Positions 6,204-6,836 of a DNA stretch of 6,836 bases are shown here, piece by piece. The DNA is from an uncultured Planctomycetaceae bacterium. Its GTDB lineage: Bacteria > Planctomycetota > Planctomycetia > Pirellulales > JACPPG01. Below the pieces are notes generated by a model, which worked only from the letters and a program-made list of their open reading frames with translations, did no database searches and was not told the DNA's origin. The stretch spans positions 1-6,836 of the forward strand of contig CAMFLN010000160.1 of the NCBI GenBank assembly GCA_945957305.1, in the 5' to 3' direction. Both the position numbers and the translations under genes were made by a program. How positions within the stretch are numbered: position 1 is the first letter of the stretch; the number at the start of each line of letters is the position of its first letter.

Positions 6204-6542
6204 TCGCGCCAAAACATGGTGAAGCGAGACGATCGAGGGCGTAGCCGCGAACACACTTGAGGCCAAATTACGCCTGCAATAGGCAAAGCTGCTGATAGAA
6301 AAGTTGAGTCCGTTTATTTAGGGTGCCATTGACACATTGTGCAGGCGTGCCTTCAAGCCGTGATTTAACTGTTTTTGCGGATTTAAGTCAGGCCAGAAAC
6401 GGCCTTATCACACCGTTTCTAAGGGTCGTTATAGGGGCGGCCTGTCGAGGCGACGGTCATGATCGCGTACTCAGGTAGATGTAACAATTGACGGTACCGC
6501 ACGATTCTCCCCATAAAGCGATAGATGGATTGTGTGATTTCA
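6204..6542. other. Convergent intergenic region, AT-richer
   Basis: This 339-base gap lies between the ends of the phosphatase gene and the small membrane protein gene. I see no convincing gene. Base composition falls clearly compared with the genes to the left. The only clear structure is the 8-base inverted repeat at 6395-6420. A lone TTGACA (6329-6334) has no matching -10 box. Confidence 0.6.
6395..6420. terminator. Possible bidirectional transcription-end hairpin
   Basis: agaaacgg (6395-6402) and ccgtttct (6413-6420) are perfect 8-base complements with a 10-base loop, between two convergent genes. An alternative stem GGCC/GGCC (6391-6394 with 6401-6404) competes with it. Location fits a shared terminator, but neither strand has a T run after the stem, so it is not a textbook intrinsic terminator. 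Confidence 0.35.
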
Positions 6543-6830
6543 TTATCGAGTAGAAATAAGAATTGCAAAGATTGCAGATAACGAAACAGCAAACGTCCAG
6601 GCGCATATGCAGAAGCGCCGACGATACCTTAGGCCTTCTGCAGTTAGTTTTTGCGGCTGGAACACCAGATTCTCGTTGCGCTCGCCGGGATCTCGTTCAT
6701 ATTCCACGCCTACGTTTCTGTGTCGCGTAGTTTTCAGCAAGTAGAACGACATGGCCATCCAGCTAGTTATCGATATAGCGCCAAGGGTACAAATAACAAC
6801 TTGCTTGAAAGGCATTATAGATGTTCTCAT
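6543..6830 (-). CDS. Small two-helix membrane protein, hypothetical
   Basis: A 95-residue protein I do not recognise. Two hydrophobic stretches are visible, about 11-32 (VVICTLGAISITSWMAMSFY) and about 73-92 (FCICAWTFAVSLSAIFAILI), joined by a charged loop of 40 residues. Basic clusters flank the loop (KTTRHR at 33-38, RYRRR at 68-72), so by the positive-inside rule the loop should be cytoplasmic and both ends outside. The start may be M1 (ATG 6830) or M6 (ATG 6815); the ribosome binding site would be at or beyond the window edge. The helix pair with a charged loop is unlikely to arise by chance from non-coding DNA, which supports a real gene. Its GC content is well below that of the other genes, roughly 45-50% against about 60%. 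It is convergent with the phosphatase gene. Function unknown. Confidence 0.6.
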   Translation of the reverse strand: MRTSIMPFKQVVICTLGAISITSWMAMSFYLLKTTRHRNVGVEYERDPGERNENLVFQPQKLTAEGLRYRRRFCICAWTFAVSLSAIFAILISTR

Positions 6831-6836
6831 CAGAAG

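Noticed and set aside
6329..6334. Perfect TTGACA promoter -35 hexamer
   Set aside because: No -10-like sequence lies 15-19 bases downstream, and it would drive transcription into the antisense of the small membrane protein gene.
6488..6517. TTGACG and CATAAA with an 18-base spacer, plus strand
   Set aside because: Possible antisense promoter against the membrane protein gene, but the match is modest and AT-rich DNA gives such pairs by chance.

Overview
The window looks like a piece of a high-GC bacterial chromosome, most probably a planctomycete (Pirellulales-like). This is inferred from three things: the loose spacing of genes, the mostly weak ribosome binding sites, and two kinds of low-complexity intergenic repeat (a GAAAACAC-type inverted repeat and a GGGCAG heptamer repeat) that I associate with such genomes. 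No rRNA, tRNA, CRISPR array, transposase or phage gene is visible, so this is a metabolic and regulatory stretch rather than an obvious mobile island.

Layout. On the minus strand from 1166 down to the left edge lies a likely two-gene operon: a stand-alone Rieske [2Fe-2S] ferredoxin-like protein, followed 41 bases later by a PLP-dependent serine racemase/threonine dehydratase-type enzyme whose C-terminus runs off the window. From a divergent 139-base gap, four plus-strand genes follow: an HpcH/HpaI-family class II aldolase (1306-2103), a Tm-1-like/UPF0261 ATP-binding protein (2366-3628), a PEP-hydrolase-like TIM-barrel protein (3804-4646) and a SpoIIE/RsbU-type PP2C phosphatase with an N-terminal GAF-like region (4914-6203). 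Their gaps are wide (262, 175 and 267 bases), so they are probably not one tight operon. A small two-helix membrane protein (6543-6830) lies convergently on the minus strand in a clearly AT-richer segment.

How the genes may work together. The Tm-1-like and PEP-hydrolase-like proteins are the two halves of the plant Tm-1 virus-resistance protein, encoded here as separate adjacent genes; this is the most interesting point of the window. The aldolase and dehydratase are expected to make pyruvate or other 2-oxo acids, and the PEP-hydrolase-like barrel belongs to a fold with PEP/pyruvate-type chemistry, so a shared 2-oxo acid theme is possible but is only inference. The phosphatase is probably a partner-switching or stress-signalling output unit unrelated to the metabolic genes.

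Non-coding features of note: a 36-base imperfect inverted repeat enclosing 106 bases between the aldolase and the Tm-1-like gene; a GGGCAG heptamer repeat that supplies about the last 18 codons of the Tm-1-like gene; and a 267-base leader before the phosphatase with a TAGAAT box, a 10-base palindrome, CGGCTA repeats and a small hairpin.
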